In this document: one piece after another, positions 43,001 to 52,870 of the stretch
Position numbering within the stretch: position 1 is the stretch's first letter
Layout of the letters: every line of letters begins with the position of its first letter
Assembly (NCBI GenBank): GCA_018136815.1
Contig: CM030933.1
Coordinates: forward strand, 3,149,144-3,213,143
Direction of reading: 5' to 3'
DNA length: 64,000 nt
From: Isochrysis galbana
Taxonomy: Eukaryota; Haptophyta; Isochrysidales; Isochrysidaceae
The notes under the pieces: generated by a model
The model's input: the letters and a program-made list of their open reading frames with translations, nothing else
The model's database searches: none
What the model was told of the DNA's origin: nothing
Program-made: the position numbers and the translations under genes

Positions 43001-43022
43001 GGAGAGGGGGAGGCCGGCCCAT
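37095..43022 (-). CDS. CHLH: Magnesium chelatase subunit H (CHLH2-like type), plastid-targeted
   Basis: Porphyrin-binding catalytic subunit that inserts Mg into protoporphyrin IX with subunits I and D, the first committed step of chlorophyll synthesis. Seven exons: 43022-41658, 41544-40423, 40250-39897, 39727-38463, 38367-38164, 38071-37837, 37694-37095. All six introns (92-172 bp) are GT-AG and phases match, giving about 1714 aa. The start shows RGLLALWLVCGAGAALC, a signal peptide, then an Arg/Pro-rich transit-like stretch. Family blocks include VVLYALPELDGAIETLVLGG, YGFPPNVGATGTAALL, FGMHGTVEWLPGSPLGG, PGVGGDLLRDGAGVLPTGRN then IHALDPYRVPS, LWGLNEIKTRGEAVAV, GRPRIDVLASLSAIFRDSF, and MASQGSGGAYEISQR with MVGWGATARF. 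The blocks look closer to the second algal paralogue (CHLH2-like) than to Arabidopsis GUN5; this is from memory. Residues about 975-1255 form an unusually long, Ala/Ser-rich insert. An alternative upstream ATG at 43112 adds 30 residues before the signal peptide. Confidence 0.92.
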
Positions 43023-43170
43023 CCGCTCCTTTCCCGCCCGCAGCGGCTGCTCTCTGTGATTACGGCCCCCGCGCGGGGGCGGGGGAGAGGAAAATGGGAA
43101 GAGCAGTACCATACGTATTAATAGAAGTTATACATAAGGACATAAGGAAGGAAGTGTGTGGGGCCTCGAT

Positions 43171-43194
43171 CCTACTCTACTCGAGTAGAGTAGG
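43171..43194. promoter_or_regulatory. 24-bp perfect palindrome upstream of magnesium chelatase H
   Basis: A perfect inverted repeat built on CTACTC / GAGTAG around a central CTCGAG, about 150 bp upstream of the preferred start codon. It could be a transcription-factor site or cruciform; its function is inferred only from position. Confidence 0.4.
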
Positions 43195-44254
43195 GGAAAG
43201 TAGTGCTGTGAGCATGTCCACTAGGCTCTACCATTCCTTTTCTCCCTTCGCCTAGACCCATACCCCATCGCACTGAACCCCCCCCTCCATCTTTGAGCCA
43301 CGGACCACGGACCGACAGTGAGCGAGGACGGCCCTCGAGACCGGCGGGGCGAGCGAGGTGGAGGCAGAGGGGGGGGGCTCCTTGAGTTGCCCAGCGCCCA
43401 GCTGGCCACGTGGGACCTGGGGGGGCCTGCAGGTCCTCCAAAGGGAAGCCAGGGCGCGCGCAGACGACACGCGACGCTGATTGAGAGCGGCAAAAAAAGA
43501 GAAAAACAACAAAAATTGGACCGACACATCCACATCCACATCGATCCATGACCATGACCAAAACAGGAATGAAATGCGCGTGTTTGCATAAGTATTATGC
43601 AGGTGAATAACCACAGGCAACCGCGAAAGCTGCGATAGGGCGTCCGACCCCGAGAGGAGAACAGCCAAAAGGACTCCGCAATTTGAGCGACGAAATAAGG
43701 TGAGTAACGCGCGCGCCCACGTTTGTCTGAGACTGTCTGCACATTTATTTACGGCTTAAAAAATCCTTTTAATAATCTCGCCTGACACGTGGCACTGGGT
43801 CACATCCTCGTAGCCACGCCCTTTTCCCTTTCTCACCCTCACTCCCCGCCTTGCGGCAACTCCCCTCGTGCACTACTTTTTCTTCGGGGCTCAGGTCATG
43901 CGGATGCGGGGGTCCGAGCAGAGCGGGGTGCACCTGTCCTCAGCGGCATGTTCTCAGCTTCCTCCTGTGCTGCTGTGTGACTTGTTTATCTTAAGATTGT
44001 AGAAGGGTTTCGTCGCTACTGGGTGCTGCGTTGTTTGTCGTGCTATGGCGTGTAACGGTCTATCGCACGTCCGGGTGATCAGTCAGCGTGGAGTGCCTCG
44101 TTGTGTTATGCGAGCCTTCCGGCACGACCGAGTGCTTTCGCCACGAGGCTAAAGTTTTCGCTTATTTGTAGCCTACTTTTTTCGTTCTCTATGAATACGG
44201 GGCCGCTGACCGCTGAGCGTTCTAACTAATGGTTTATTAAGTTTGGGTTTTCTT
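43195..44254. other. Intergenic region without recognised gene
   Basis: Open frames on both strands are short and without domains. Nothing else supportable was seen. Confidence 0.4.
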
Positions 44255-44510
44255 CCTTCCTTGGGCGGCCTTGTAGGTGCGCATGGAGCAATGCGATTTC
44301 GTCGCGGGACACCACGCTAGATACGAGTCCTCACGGTGGCAGCGACATAGTCTACACATGTCCGTCGGACTGTCAGCGAACCTATTTCTGGTACCTGTCC
44401 TTCTATGGGTGATGTATGTGTTTGAAGTGTAAGTGTTTGTTTGTCCGTGTGCTTCAGCAATGGCATTGTGTATAGTCTCGCTATATGTTTCCATTCTTCA
44501 TTGGTGATGC
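44255..44510 (-). pseudogene. LINE C-terminal fragment
   Basis: The minus strand gives WKHIARLYTMPLLKHTDKQT, then THRRTGTRNRFADSPTDMCR and LAWCPATK in shifting frames. These match the C-terminal end of the LINE at 56.9-57.2 kb (WAHLARIYTTPMVTARD, THRRVGTYNRFPDRANTCRI, GECPGI). The zinc-knuckle region is degenerate. Confidence 0.75.
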
Positions 44511-44566
44511 ACAGTGTGAGAAAAAGTCCCGCTGGGGGACAATAAGAAAAAACTGGGCTCAAGCAG

Positions 44567-45390
44567 ACAAGTCCCCGGCACCCGGGGAGACAGCCGCGAG
44601 AGGCGAGGCGGGAGAGGAGAATTCTCTCGGGGGAGGATAGAGAGGGTGAGGGCCCGGCGAAACAACTGTAATGCAGCGACCGGGAAACATAAGTTCTCTG
44701 TCGTTCACCGACAAGTGATTTGACAACTCTACGATAGATAGATTTACTTCTCATAAACACATCATTAAATTATGTTACGAATGGTGCCCCCAGCGCCCTT
44801 TCAAACATGCCACACACACTAGAACTCAGGCTCTAGACGCGCACATATGGACTGCCTGCGCGTCGCCATGCGGCGCACAGACAGTCCATACACATATCTT
44901 ACGAATACACACGCGCACTGCCCCCCCAATTCGACCCCTTCGAGCCCTATAGCCGATCTGCTGACCGGCCGCGCCTGCCGAGAGAGATGCCAACTCTGAC
45001 TTTTCAGCCAGGGAAGCTTGCTGCGAGGCGGGTGTGGGCTGGGGCGGGGTCAGGTGCTGGGTATGGCACACCCAGGCCAAGGCCGGGCGGGGGGCTCGCG
45101 CTGCGCGCGCGCTGCTCGCACCTGGCTTCTGGCGCTCGTCTGCGCGCTGCGAAGGGGGGGAGTGCGAGAACGACCTGGAGGCGAGCGCGGCGAGCGTGAA
45201 GGGGCACATCGCGGCAGGCAGCGTGGGGGGGGCTTACCTTTGGTGTTGGCCGCGCGAGTACACCCCTCTGGCAAGCTGGGCTGCCAGGGAGGAGTGGGGG
45301 AAGGGGGGGGGAGGGGAGCGGCGCGCGGCGGGCCTCCGCGGCCGCTGCAGCGGCTAAGTCCCCGGTACCCGGGGAGATAGCCGCTTGAGC
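44567..45390. repeat. Paired CCCCGGTACCCGGGGA repeats and an inverted repeat
   Basis: AAGTCCCCGGCACCCGGGGA GACAGCCGC at 44567 and AAGTCCCCGGTACCCGGGGA GATAGCCGC near 45355 lie in the same orientation. Between them, 44847-44892 is an imperfect hairpin with arms ATGGACTG / CAGTCCAT around GCGCGTCGCCATGCGGCGC. The frames between these sites have no domain. Confidence 0.6.
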
Positions 45391-45929
45391 GAGCCCTCAT
45401 TGTCACCTTTCGGCACCAGAACCTCACACTGTGTTTAGTCGCTTTTCCCATGCTAGTCTCGCCGCTTGCGGGGCATTACTTCGGGTCGCTTTAAGGGCGG
45501 CCTTGGTGAGATCTGCGACTGATATCTGATATCGCGTCTAGCGCGACCTTTCCTTTTCGTATGGCGTATTCATCCGCCAAAGGGTATTCCATGTGTCTCG
45601 GGCATTTGTGTACATTTGTTTACCGCTAACAGACCTGCCCTAGCCCTAGCCCAAGCCCAATCCCCGCCTCGCCTAGCCCTGGCCCATCGTAGTGCGTAGT
45701 GCACGCGTGCCCACCCACGCCCCAAAACCGAAGACCAATGAATGAGTGAAGAGGGGTAGCGGATGGGGGAGTGAAAGTGTGGAGGGTTTCGGCCGATGGC
45801 GAGAGAGAGAGGCAGCGCCGCGAATGCGATGGCGATGGGACCCCCGTAGCTAGCATATCGACTCGGCACCATCTAGCCCTCTCTATCACGCAACTTTCCT
45901 TCTACTTTGTCTCCACCTCGCACACGCAC

Positions 45930-46110
45930 ACGCTCCTCGTTCCCTTCCCCGCCCCTTCTTTCTTTTCCTTTTCCCTCGCGGTTTCCGGGGTCCTGCCCAG
46001 GTGCCAAGTGCGCTATTGGATCGTGGATCGTGGGCCCGGTTTAGAGGGTGGACCTGTTGGGTGTTGGGTAGGCCTTTTGTTGTTGTTTGCACCCCTTGTC
46101 GCGCACTTGT
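45930..46110 (-). repeat. LINE 3'-flank-like repeat
   Basis: Resembles 56270-56400, which directly follows the LINE protein: shared CTTTCTTTTCC, CGGTTTCCGGGGTCC, GTGCGCTA, GGTTTAGAG and TAGGCCTT/CAGGCCTT. It is probably the 3' untranslated region of another LINE copy. Confidence 0.6.
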
Positions 46111-46926
46111 AGCTACGCAGTACGTGGCCAGCCTGAACCCCTTCGAGAATGGCTTCTTTTCAGCACAACCGTCGCCAGCCACTACAAGTGTCAATATAGG
46201 TGATTCGTGTTAGCCTAGAATCTAGAATCTTTAGCAGATGATTTTTTTGCTTCAAGATTTTTTGATTTATCGAAACTCGAATTCGTCAGTTTTCAGCTTT
46301 CAGTCGCAACGACCAGAACTAGTGCAACACTTTATGTCGCGGGTAGGGAGGGTTCATGCGCCCCCCTCCCATCTTTTGTACTTCTCCCGCCAGCTAGGTT
46401 TCCCCGCGCGACTCCCTCTCGGTCGTCTCGCTCCGGTTCCCCCCCGCGCGTGTCTCCGTCTCTCGGGTGTCTTCCGTACGCTCAGCGCTGTCGCTCGAGC
46501 GCCCCGTGTCCCCTTCTCGTGTCCCTCCTGCCCTCGTCCTCGCTCCGTGCTGTCGCATGTCGTCTGAGGGCACCCGCTCGTCCTCGGCCCCCTTGTCGCG
46601 TGCTTCCCCCGCCCCAGGTAGCACGCATTCCATCCCGCTGAGAGGCTGTACTTCACATGTTACATACATCAGCCCCTCCACCTCCATACGCTCCACAGCC
46701 ACAGCTACACTCCTCTCACAACATTTTACACACCTCAAACATGGAAAAGCTGGCCGCCTGGCGTAGTTGGAGCCGGCACATATTCTTCGTCGCCCTCGGC
46801 CTTCTTGCCGGCGCGCTGTCATGGGATTTCAGAGACAAAAATAAAATTTTCCTCCGACTTGATGGAACGATAGAGCTACTCTCTTCTCCCATTCTCATTT
46901 CCATTTTCAAAGAGGTTTCACCGCTC
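46111..46926. other. Intergenic region downstream of the prolyl hydroxylase gene
   Basis: Short frames only. A plus-strand frame at 46741 starts MEKLAAWRSWSRHIFFVALG, with one hydrophobic stretch, but overlaps the hydroxylase gene in antisense and has no support. Confidence 0.4.
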
Positions 46927-49300
46927 CTACGCTCTTTCAGCCTTCTGCCGTTGCAAATTCTTTTTCCTTGGGCTCGAGGTAGAGCTCTTGGTGTGCCCAA
47001 CCATGGCTTTATGCGAACTTCCATGCATCCCTCCATTCAGCATGCCATCCCCGCTTTCATGCCTAGCACCTACTGCCTTTTGTAGGGCCGACTTCCGCAA
47101 TTCGCCTTCATCTACCTTGCTCCTCTTGGTCCTCTCCTCCTCCTCCTCTCCTCCTCGTTTTCCGGCAACTGCTTGCATTAGTAACCGATATTCGACGTTA
47201 ACATCCCATCTCGAGCCTTCTGCTACTGCTGAGACGTATTTCACGAACCTCATCGTCGCTGGCGGCCGAAATGCCAGGACAAGCGCATTGGTAATGGGAT
47301 GCACTGACGTCACACCATCTGCAGTATCGTCATGGACGTTGTAAACCTCCGCAGCCGTAGAGGAGTCGTCACGAGGGACTAGACATTCAAAGCCGCCAAC
47401 ATCGCCCGAGTCCCATGCAGCAGCGGCCCGGCGAGCACGTTCAGCGCCCAGTTTGGCAGGGGGTACGACCACAAAGCTGGCGTCGAGGACAGGAGCGCGC
47501 TTCAGAGCCTGCGATTGATACAACGGGAGGCAGTGTGGGAGCGAGATGTGCCGAAGAAGCAAGGGAAAGTCAAAGCGTCCGTCCCGAGAGCTCCGCTGGG
47601 TCCCGTACCAACATTTTGTCTTCGCACGCTCATCAAACTACCCTGACTCTAGCGGGGACGCGGCCTGCACCTTTGCCTTGAGCATCTGCCCTGCATGGGC
47701 CAGTGTATAATCCATTCCTGGCCGAAACCTTCGAATGCTGACACGAGCCTCATGCGGATGGCATCCTGCTATCTGCGCTAGTAACCACAAGAAGGGTGGC
47801 GAGCGCAAGATGGAGGCGACACCGAGCAGCTGGTCTCCTGCAGCAGCCGCTATGTCCTTCTTGGAATTCGTATGCTCTGTTTTCTTGCTCGACGCTCCAG
47901 CTTTGACATCTTGTCCCGAAGGTTCATACCGGAGGAAGCGCTGTAGGTGTGGTGGCCCAACAACTTTCCAACCGCTCCCTCTTAACCCAGCTTCATAATT
48001 AGGCGGTTTCCCGCCCCCGAGGCCGTCGCTGCGGTCGGCCGCAGCAGCAGCATGAAGAAGCGGCTCAACGATTTCCGGTCGCAGGAAAGCCGCCATTTGC
48101 ACCACACCTTGTCCTCGCAATTGCGAGCGAACCATTTTGAGCGTGTCGACCTTCAAGTAGGCGGGGTTGAGAAAGTAGCTGAGGAAGCGCAGGCAAGACT
48201 CACTCGCTGCTTCTAGAAGGGTGCGAGGCACGGAGGGCGCGGAACAGCCACGGGCGCCGTGGTCACGCCGACTCAAAGCGCCGCTGTTGCCATGAGAAGT
48301 GGAGTCGTCAATTCCGTCGGCTAGGGAAGGCTGCAGAACAGGCTTTTCGATCTGCGGTAGGATCTCGTAGGCCACCTCATTCGCACTAGCCACGGTCTTC
48401 AACTGGGCCAGCGACGCGCTCTTCTCAGCGCCAAGAGGCGGCTGTGGCGCGTGGAACCAGCCAGAAATGGAGACTCGAGGCTCCTTTCGCGAGAGGACTT
48501 CCGCAACGGCATGGAAGGACCGTCCCGGTTGAACTGGGAACAATGCAAGTGAGCCAAAATGCGGAGGCAAGATGAGAGAGGGCGATGTGCATGGTTGCGG
48601 GGGCGGTTTCGACGAGATGTGACTGGCGATCGAGGACGAGTCGGTGTCGTCGAGCTCATAGAGCTCGAGACCGCCGCCGTGAGCAGGAGTCCAGTCCTCA
48701 TCAGGCCATGAAAGGTAGAGGATGAAGGAAACGGCCCTGTTATCGGAATGGGAGGAGTGAGAGGGAATGACCAGCAGAGCGAATCTAATGGGCTATGGCA
48801 GTGCGAGGGTCTCGAAGCCTGGCTCCGTGTTGAGCCTTTGCGCACCGGGTGCCAATGACATCGTCGTGGCAGAGGAGATGGCCACCGTGGCCGTACGTAT
48901 TGCAGGACAGGTCTGGCTGCTCGGTCAGCTCAGTGCAGCCAGTCACCCGGCTCACCCAGCGGCGGAACTCGTGAGAGTAGAGTGCAGCTCGCAGTCTGAT
49001 CGTGTTGGGCAGCTGTGCCGCGTGCCTCTCGTCTTTGGGGTCCAGGTTGGCCAGGTCTCCCGTCTGGAAGACTTTAAAGAGGTCTGTCTCCTTGAAAGTC
49101 TTCTCGAGCGCGGTGAGCTCATCACGGACGGCGAGCAGAGTGGAGCGCTCGAAGAGATGGCTGACGCACTGGTGCGGGTACGGGAAGTCGGTCAGTCCTG
49201 GCGCCTCCTCGAGCGCGCCTTGCGCAAAGACGGGTGAGATGTCCGCCCGTCCCGCCGGCGGACGCGGCATCGCAGCGGAGAGGAAGGGGGAGCGAGGCAA
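46927..49300 (-). CDS. OGFOD1: OGFOD1/Tpa1-type 2-oxoglutarate-dependent prolyl hydroxylase
   Basis: Hydroxylates a conserved proline of ribosomal protein uS12, linking oxygen and 2-oxoglutarate to translation fidelity; the family acts in nucleus and cytosol. Three exons: 49300-48846, 48736-47671, 47508-46927, joined across 109- and 162-bp GT-AG introns with matching phases; 700 aa (human about 542). The catalytic domain shows TDLFKVFQTGDLANLDP, LRAALYSHEFRRWVSRVTG and LLCHDDVIGTR with the iron-binding H145-x-D147, continuing AVSFILYLSWPDEDW after the first intron. The distal half has VQPGRSFHAVAEVL and PRVSISGWFHAP, supplying the second His and the Arg for 2-oxoglutarate. The degenerate second domain follows (GWKVVGPPHLQRFLRYEPSG, ... 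GGFECLVPRDD, LAFRPPATMRFVKYVS). The tail EEEEERTKRSKVDEG and later KSSTSSPRKKNLQRQK looks like nuclear targeting. The extra length lies mostly in linkers and the tail. Confidence 0.92.
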
Positions 49301-50065
49301 ATCCCTCCCCTAGTACGCCAGAGTAGAGAGGAGAGAGAGAGGAAGAGAGGTTAAGAAAAGTCTTGCGGCAGTCGAAAAAAACCTCGCGCGTGTACGTAAG
49401 TACGTAAGTCTTCACGCCCCACCCGCAAGCCTTCTCCCAGTTCCCGTTCTTCCTCACCTTATTCTTTCAAGAGAAGAGAGAGAAGTCAAAAGTAGAGAGA
49501 GACCGTGTCCCCCCCAACATCGAGAGGGTCCACCACGCGGCGTTGCTGTGCTGCGTGTATCTTGTACTCGTAGAGAAGAGAGAAGAGAGCAGGAAGGAGT
49601 ACTCTACTCCTACATGGTGTGGGTCTGCACGTGTCTGCGCGGGGGGAGGGGGGGGGAGGGGGGGAGGGGGGGAGGGGCTTCATCACCGGGATGATTACTA
49701 GTTACTAGGAGTTAGGAGTACTTTTTTTTACGAGTGACGAGCACGCGAGCGGCAATCGTCCTAGTCGGCGCTGGCTGGGGGTTGAGTCCTGCCTGTCGAT
49801 CCTCACAGGACACCAACGAGGACGGGCGGTGCAGCTTCGCATCCAACTCGACGACCTTCTTGCCTATGTCCTTTCTTGTTTCTTGGTCAGGGGATTTGCG
49901 CAAGGGCGCGGCTTTCCTTTTCCTTTTGCTTGTGCACACACACTAGAGATGACTCGAAGCACGACGTGGACGTGCTGGCACGTGGCCAGTCTATCATGTC
50001 TACACATACACACTCCCGCCATACTGAATAATAATAATAAAACAACTGTGCGTTAGTACCAACCA
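49301..50065. other. Intergenic region with G-rich run
   Basis: Includes a GA-rich tract at 49320-49350 complementary to the CT leaders seen before other genes, fitting a leader for the hydroxylase on the minus strand. A run of GGGGGGAGGGGGGGG-type units at 49641-49675 could form a quadruplex. No other gene is supported. Confidence 0.4.
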
Positions 50066-50540
50066 AAGTCGCGTTCCGTCAAAAGAGGGCCAGGTGATTT
50101 TGTCGTAACGCCCCTTCCTCCATTCGCGAAACATCTCGAAACGGCGAAACAAACGCTTCTCACTCTTCTGTCTGTGGATGTACACGTTCCGGCGATGACG
50201 CCGCCACTCCAAGTCGCCGTAGAATCCCAAGCTGCGCGTCAGCGTGATTACGCGCCGCGTACAGTAGACCGTGAATGCAACGAGAGCGGCCGTGCGTGAG
50301 TTGCATTGAGCCAGAGTGATCTCGTCACCAGTCACCTGCAGCGGCTTGAGAGCCTGCATGCGCGCCGCGTATTGTTGTGTGCGCAGGTCGCGTCGCCGTC
50401 CCTCCTTCCCAATGTGTGACTGAGCCTAGTCGTGGAATGCGTTTCGTGATGGTTTTCTTGAGTATTATTATTACAAAGATGAGCACAAAGCTGATCATGA
50501 TACCCATGGTTACAAAGCCGAATATCCAATAGTGTAAGTA
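50066..50540 (-). repeat. Repeat family X, copy 2
   Basis: Begins with the same 30 bp as the copies at 24951 and 54989. The minus strand is open as MQALKPLQVTGDEITLAQCN, then TALVAFTVYCTRRVITLTRS, ending KITWPSFDGTRLW over the conserved terminus. A hydrophobic segment (GIMISFVLIFVIIILKKTI) lies upstream in another frame. Not identified; apart from the first 30 bp it is not clearly alignable with the other copies. Confidence 0.5.
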
Positions 50541-51051
50541 ACGGCCCTCAAGAACCTCCAGCGTCTAGACTCTGTAAGTCTGACACCTCTGTAAGCTTCT
50601 AGACTTTTTAAGTCTACCAGCTACTCCATGGCTAAGCTACGAAAAGCTATAGGTAAAGTGCACGCCGCTGTGCTCGCGTTGAGACGCTATTCGCCGGTGA
50701 ATCTTGTATCTTGTAGGATCTTCACTAAGCATGGATGAATCCCTTTCGCGCCTTTTCTGTGTGCAATCCTTCTCTAGGACGACGAGACGACGTGTTGCGG
50801 GTAGGGGGAACACCCCATGCGACGCGCTCTATTCTTAGAGCGCGCCTCCTCACATGCAAAGAGGAGCGTCCCAGACACACTCTATTCTTAGAGCGTGTCT
50901 CCCCTTCCGCCCCTCTCCCCCGGTTCCCTCGCATGCAGCTCCAGCCGGGATCCCTTCCTTCCCTCCTTCCGTGAAACCCCAGCGGTTCCTTTTTGTTCCC
51001 TCGGCCCGCGAGGCTCGGAGCCCCCCCGCGCTCGCCCCTTGTTTCTCCCCC
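50541..51051. other. Region with two adjacent TTCTTAGAGC hairpins
   Basis: At 50821-50846 the sequence GCGCTCTATTCTTAGAGCGC and at 50875-50903 ACACTCTATTCTTAGAGCGTGT-like repeats each form a stem of 8-10 bp with a tiny loop; they are about 30 bp apart. Near 50560-50620 a CTAGACT/AAGTCT motif is repeated. Proline/arginine-rich frames before the gap are unsupported. Confidence 0.55.
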
Positions 51052-51151
51052 NNNNNNNNNNNNNNNNNNNNNNNNNNNNNNNNNNNNNNNNNNNNNNNNN
51101 NNNNNNNNNNNNNNNNNNNNNNNNNNNNNNNNNNNNNNNNNNNNNNNNNNN
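51052..51151. other. Scaffold gap (100 N)
   Basis: Exactly 100 N bases, splitting the gene that ends at 51461 from its 5' part. Confidence 0.99.
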
Positions 51152-51152
51152 C

Positions 51153-51461
51153 ATTGGACAACCCAGCTCCTCAGACGATCGCAGAAGGAATGAGTCGGAC
51201 TCCGATAGCGAAGAGGTACCCAACCCCAAGCACGAAGCCGAGCCCGAGAAGCCGCCGATAACCTCTCGGAAGACCACGTCGTTCATGCCTCGCAATCTGA
51301 AGCGGCCAAACGCAGTTCCTTCGGGAAGGAGCATACCCCTTCCGAAGGCGAAGATGAGCAAGACGGCAGAACCCAGCTCGGCTGGATCAAATGGAGCCAA
51401 TACTATAGGGTTTACTTCAGGCAAAGTGGCGGCTGAGGGCGCAGTAGCGAAGACTTTGTAG
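51153..51461 (+). CDS. C-terminal end of an unidentified protein (5' part lost in gap)
   Basis: Open from the gap to a stop at 51461, 102 codons. The sequence is disordered in type: an acidic/serine run SSSDDRRRNESDSDSEEVPN, then EPEKPPITSRKTTSF followed by MPRNLKRPNAVPSGRSIPLP and KAKMSKTAEPSS, ending AAEGAVAKTL. The balance of charged and small residues and the low frequency of composition artefacts suggest a real nuclear-type protein tail. I do not recognise the family. Confidence 0.45.
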   Translation: MGQPSSSDDRRRNESDSDSEEVPNPKHEAEPEKPPITSRKTTSFMPRNLKRPNAVPSGRSIPLPKAKMSKTAEPSSAGSNGANTIGFTSGKVAAEGAVAKTL

Positions 51462-52139
51462 GACCTGGATAAGTGATAATCTCATGCGTTGAGATCAATG
51501 ACTTGATTGCCGATCAAGCAGGCGGTCACACAAACGGCATGGCCTCATGAGATGCAGCAGACAGGATAACAGGCGATGGCCAGCAGATCATTTCTATCTG
51601 AGTGATTGTTGGGCTGTCGTCACCCGCACAACGCACAACTCCCGGTGCTTATCCTCCATATTGTCCGCGGCTTAGCTTAGAAGCTACTAGTTTGGGAGGA
51701 CCGGTGTCCTCCCCCAGCCACAAGCTACTAGCTGCTAGCTGCTGGCCGTCATGTGGTAGATAGTTGCAGCTTCTTTGTGTGTAGGAACTAGGAAGAGTTA
51801 GATGCATCGGATGATGTACTGGATACAACTAGATACTGCCACATCAAAAAATGATAGGGATAATAGGAACCGGCGTAAGGCGGCGCGGAAAATGATGGCA
51901 ATATCGATGTATGCGTATGCGTAGCTGCGTATGCGTGCACGTACTTACACTGATATCAGTAGCTGATGTCAGCTATTGAGGTCCATCAGCTGATATCACC
52001 CCAAAGGCTCTGAGCGAGCAGAATGTCAGCTGATATCAGATACTTGTGTCTTTGGGGCAAATATTATTACAAATATAATATATATATATATACGCAATGC
52101 AGTTATCTGATAGCTTATGAAAACGGATAACGAGCCCCT
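51462..52139. other. Non-coding region with repeated TGATATCA motifs
   Basis: Between 51950 and 52050, and again at 52376-52400, the palindromic core TGATATCA(G) recurs with AGCTGATATCA, CTGATGTCAGCT and similar forms, next to CCCCAAAGG / CTTTGGGG inverted pieces. A duplicated AGCTACTAG/CTAGCTGCTAGCTG stretch lies at 51685-51745. No gene is supported. Confidence 0.5.
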
Positions 52140-52235
52140 ACCTAGCTAGCGGCTCAGGTGGCACTGCTAGCTGCTAGGGCAATGTGCGGTGTTGGGCACC
52201 GGTTCGCGGTCCGAATCCCAATCTGGCTGGTTTTA
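52140..52235 (+). repeat. Possible tRNA-derived sequence
   Basis: GGTCCGAATCC is close to a pol III box B, with TAGCGGCTCAGGTGG about 50 bp upstream as a weak box A. No cloverleaf could be drawn. It may be a SINE head or chance. Confidence 0.25.
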
Positions 52236-52412
52236 CGCATTTTCCCCTTTGGCTGTAGAAAGTAAAGGAGACTGTGTGTTTTGTTTTCTCCCCGCTCCAA
52301 GCTGCCGACAACCGACAAAACTGACATCAGTTGTCAGCTCGAGGTGGAGGTGAACTTATACTGTAGTAAAAACAAACTGATATCAGTACTGATGCTGATG
52401 CACCATCACTGC

Positions 52413-52560
52413 AGCTCTCGGGGGGTCCGCTTACGGCACCCCCCAGCCCCCAGGAGCTTTCCCCCGACAGCTCTCAGAGGATTTTCGCGGTCCCTCGATA
52501 GCTACCGGGGGGGGGGGGGGGGGGGAAGGGGGGCGTTGGCTCCCGCCGGAGGGGGGTCAC
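52413..52560 (+). promoter_or_regulatory. Degenerate GATAGC palindrome array upstream of the PGAM5-like gene
   Basis: Aligns with the other two arrays in order: CTCTCGGGGGGTCCGCTTAC GGCACCCCCCAG, CCCCCGACAGCTCTC, ATTTTCGCGGTCC, CTCGATAGCTACCGGGGGG (with a long G run), GGGGGGCGTTGGCTCC, then GGGGGTCACATGTC. It is about 310 bp before the start codon at 52871. The palindromes have mutated more than in the other arrays and the TATA-like end is lost. Confidence 0.65.
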
Positions 52561-52617
52561 ATGTCTAAAGATAGACCGCTACCTGAGAGGACGCCCGACT
52601 TCTTTGCCGCCTTTTTT

Positions 52618-52870
52618 CGCCCCTCTCTCTCTCTCTCACGCGCTCTCTCTCTCTCTCTCTCTCGGGCGGGCTCCCCCCCCTTTCCTCTCTCCCTTCCCTC
52701 TCCTTTCTTTCTCTCTCTCTCCTCTCCCCTCTCTCGCCTCCTCTCTTCTCTCTCTCTCTTCTCTCTTCTCTCTCTCTCTTCCCTTCCCCTATCCCTCCCT
52801 CCCTCCATTCCTCCCTCGCTCCCTCCCATCTCTTTGAGCCCTTCTGCTTTCGCGCCCACCCACGCCGACG
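52618..52870 (+). promoter_or_regulatory. CT-rich leader of the PGAM5-like gene
   Basis: Pyrimidine tract with (CT)n and CCCTTCC blocks running to about 25 bp before the ATG; the same kind of leader as before the synthetase and LisH/C-CAP genes. Confidence 0.5.
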
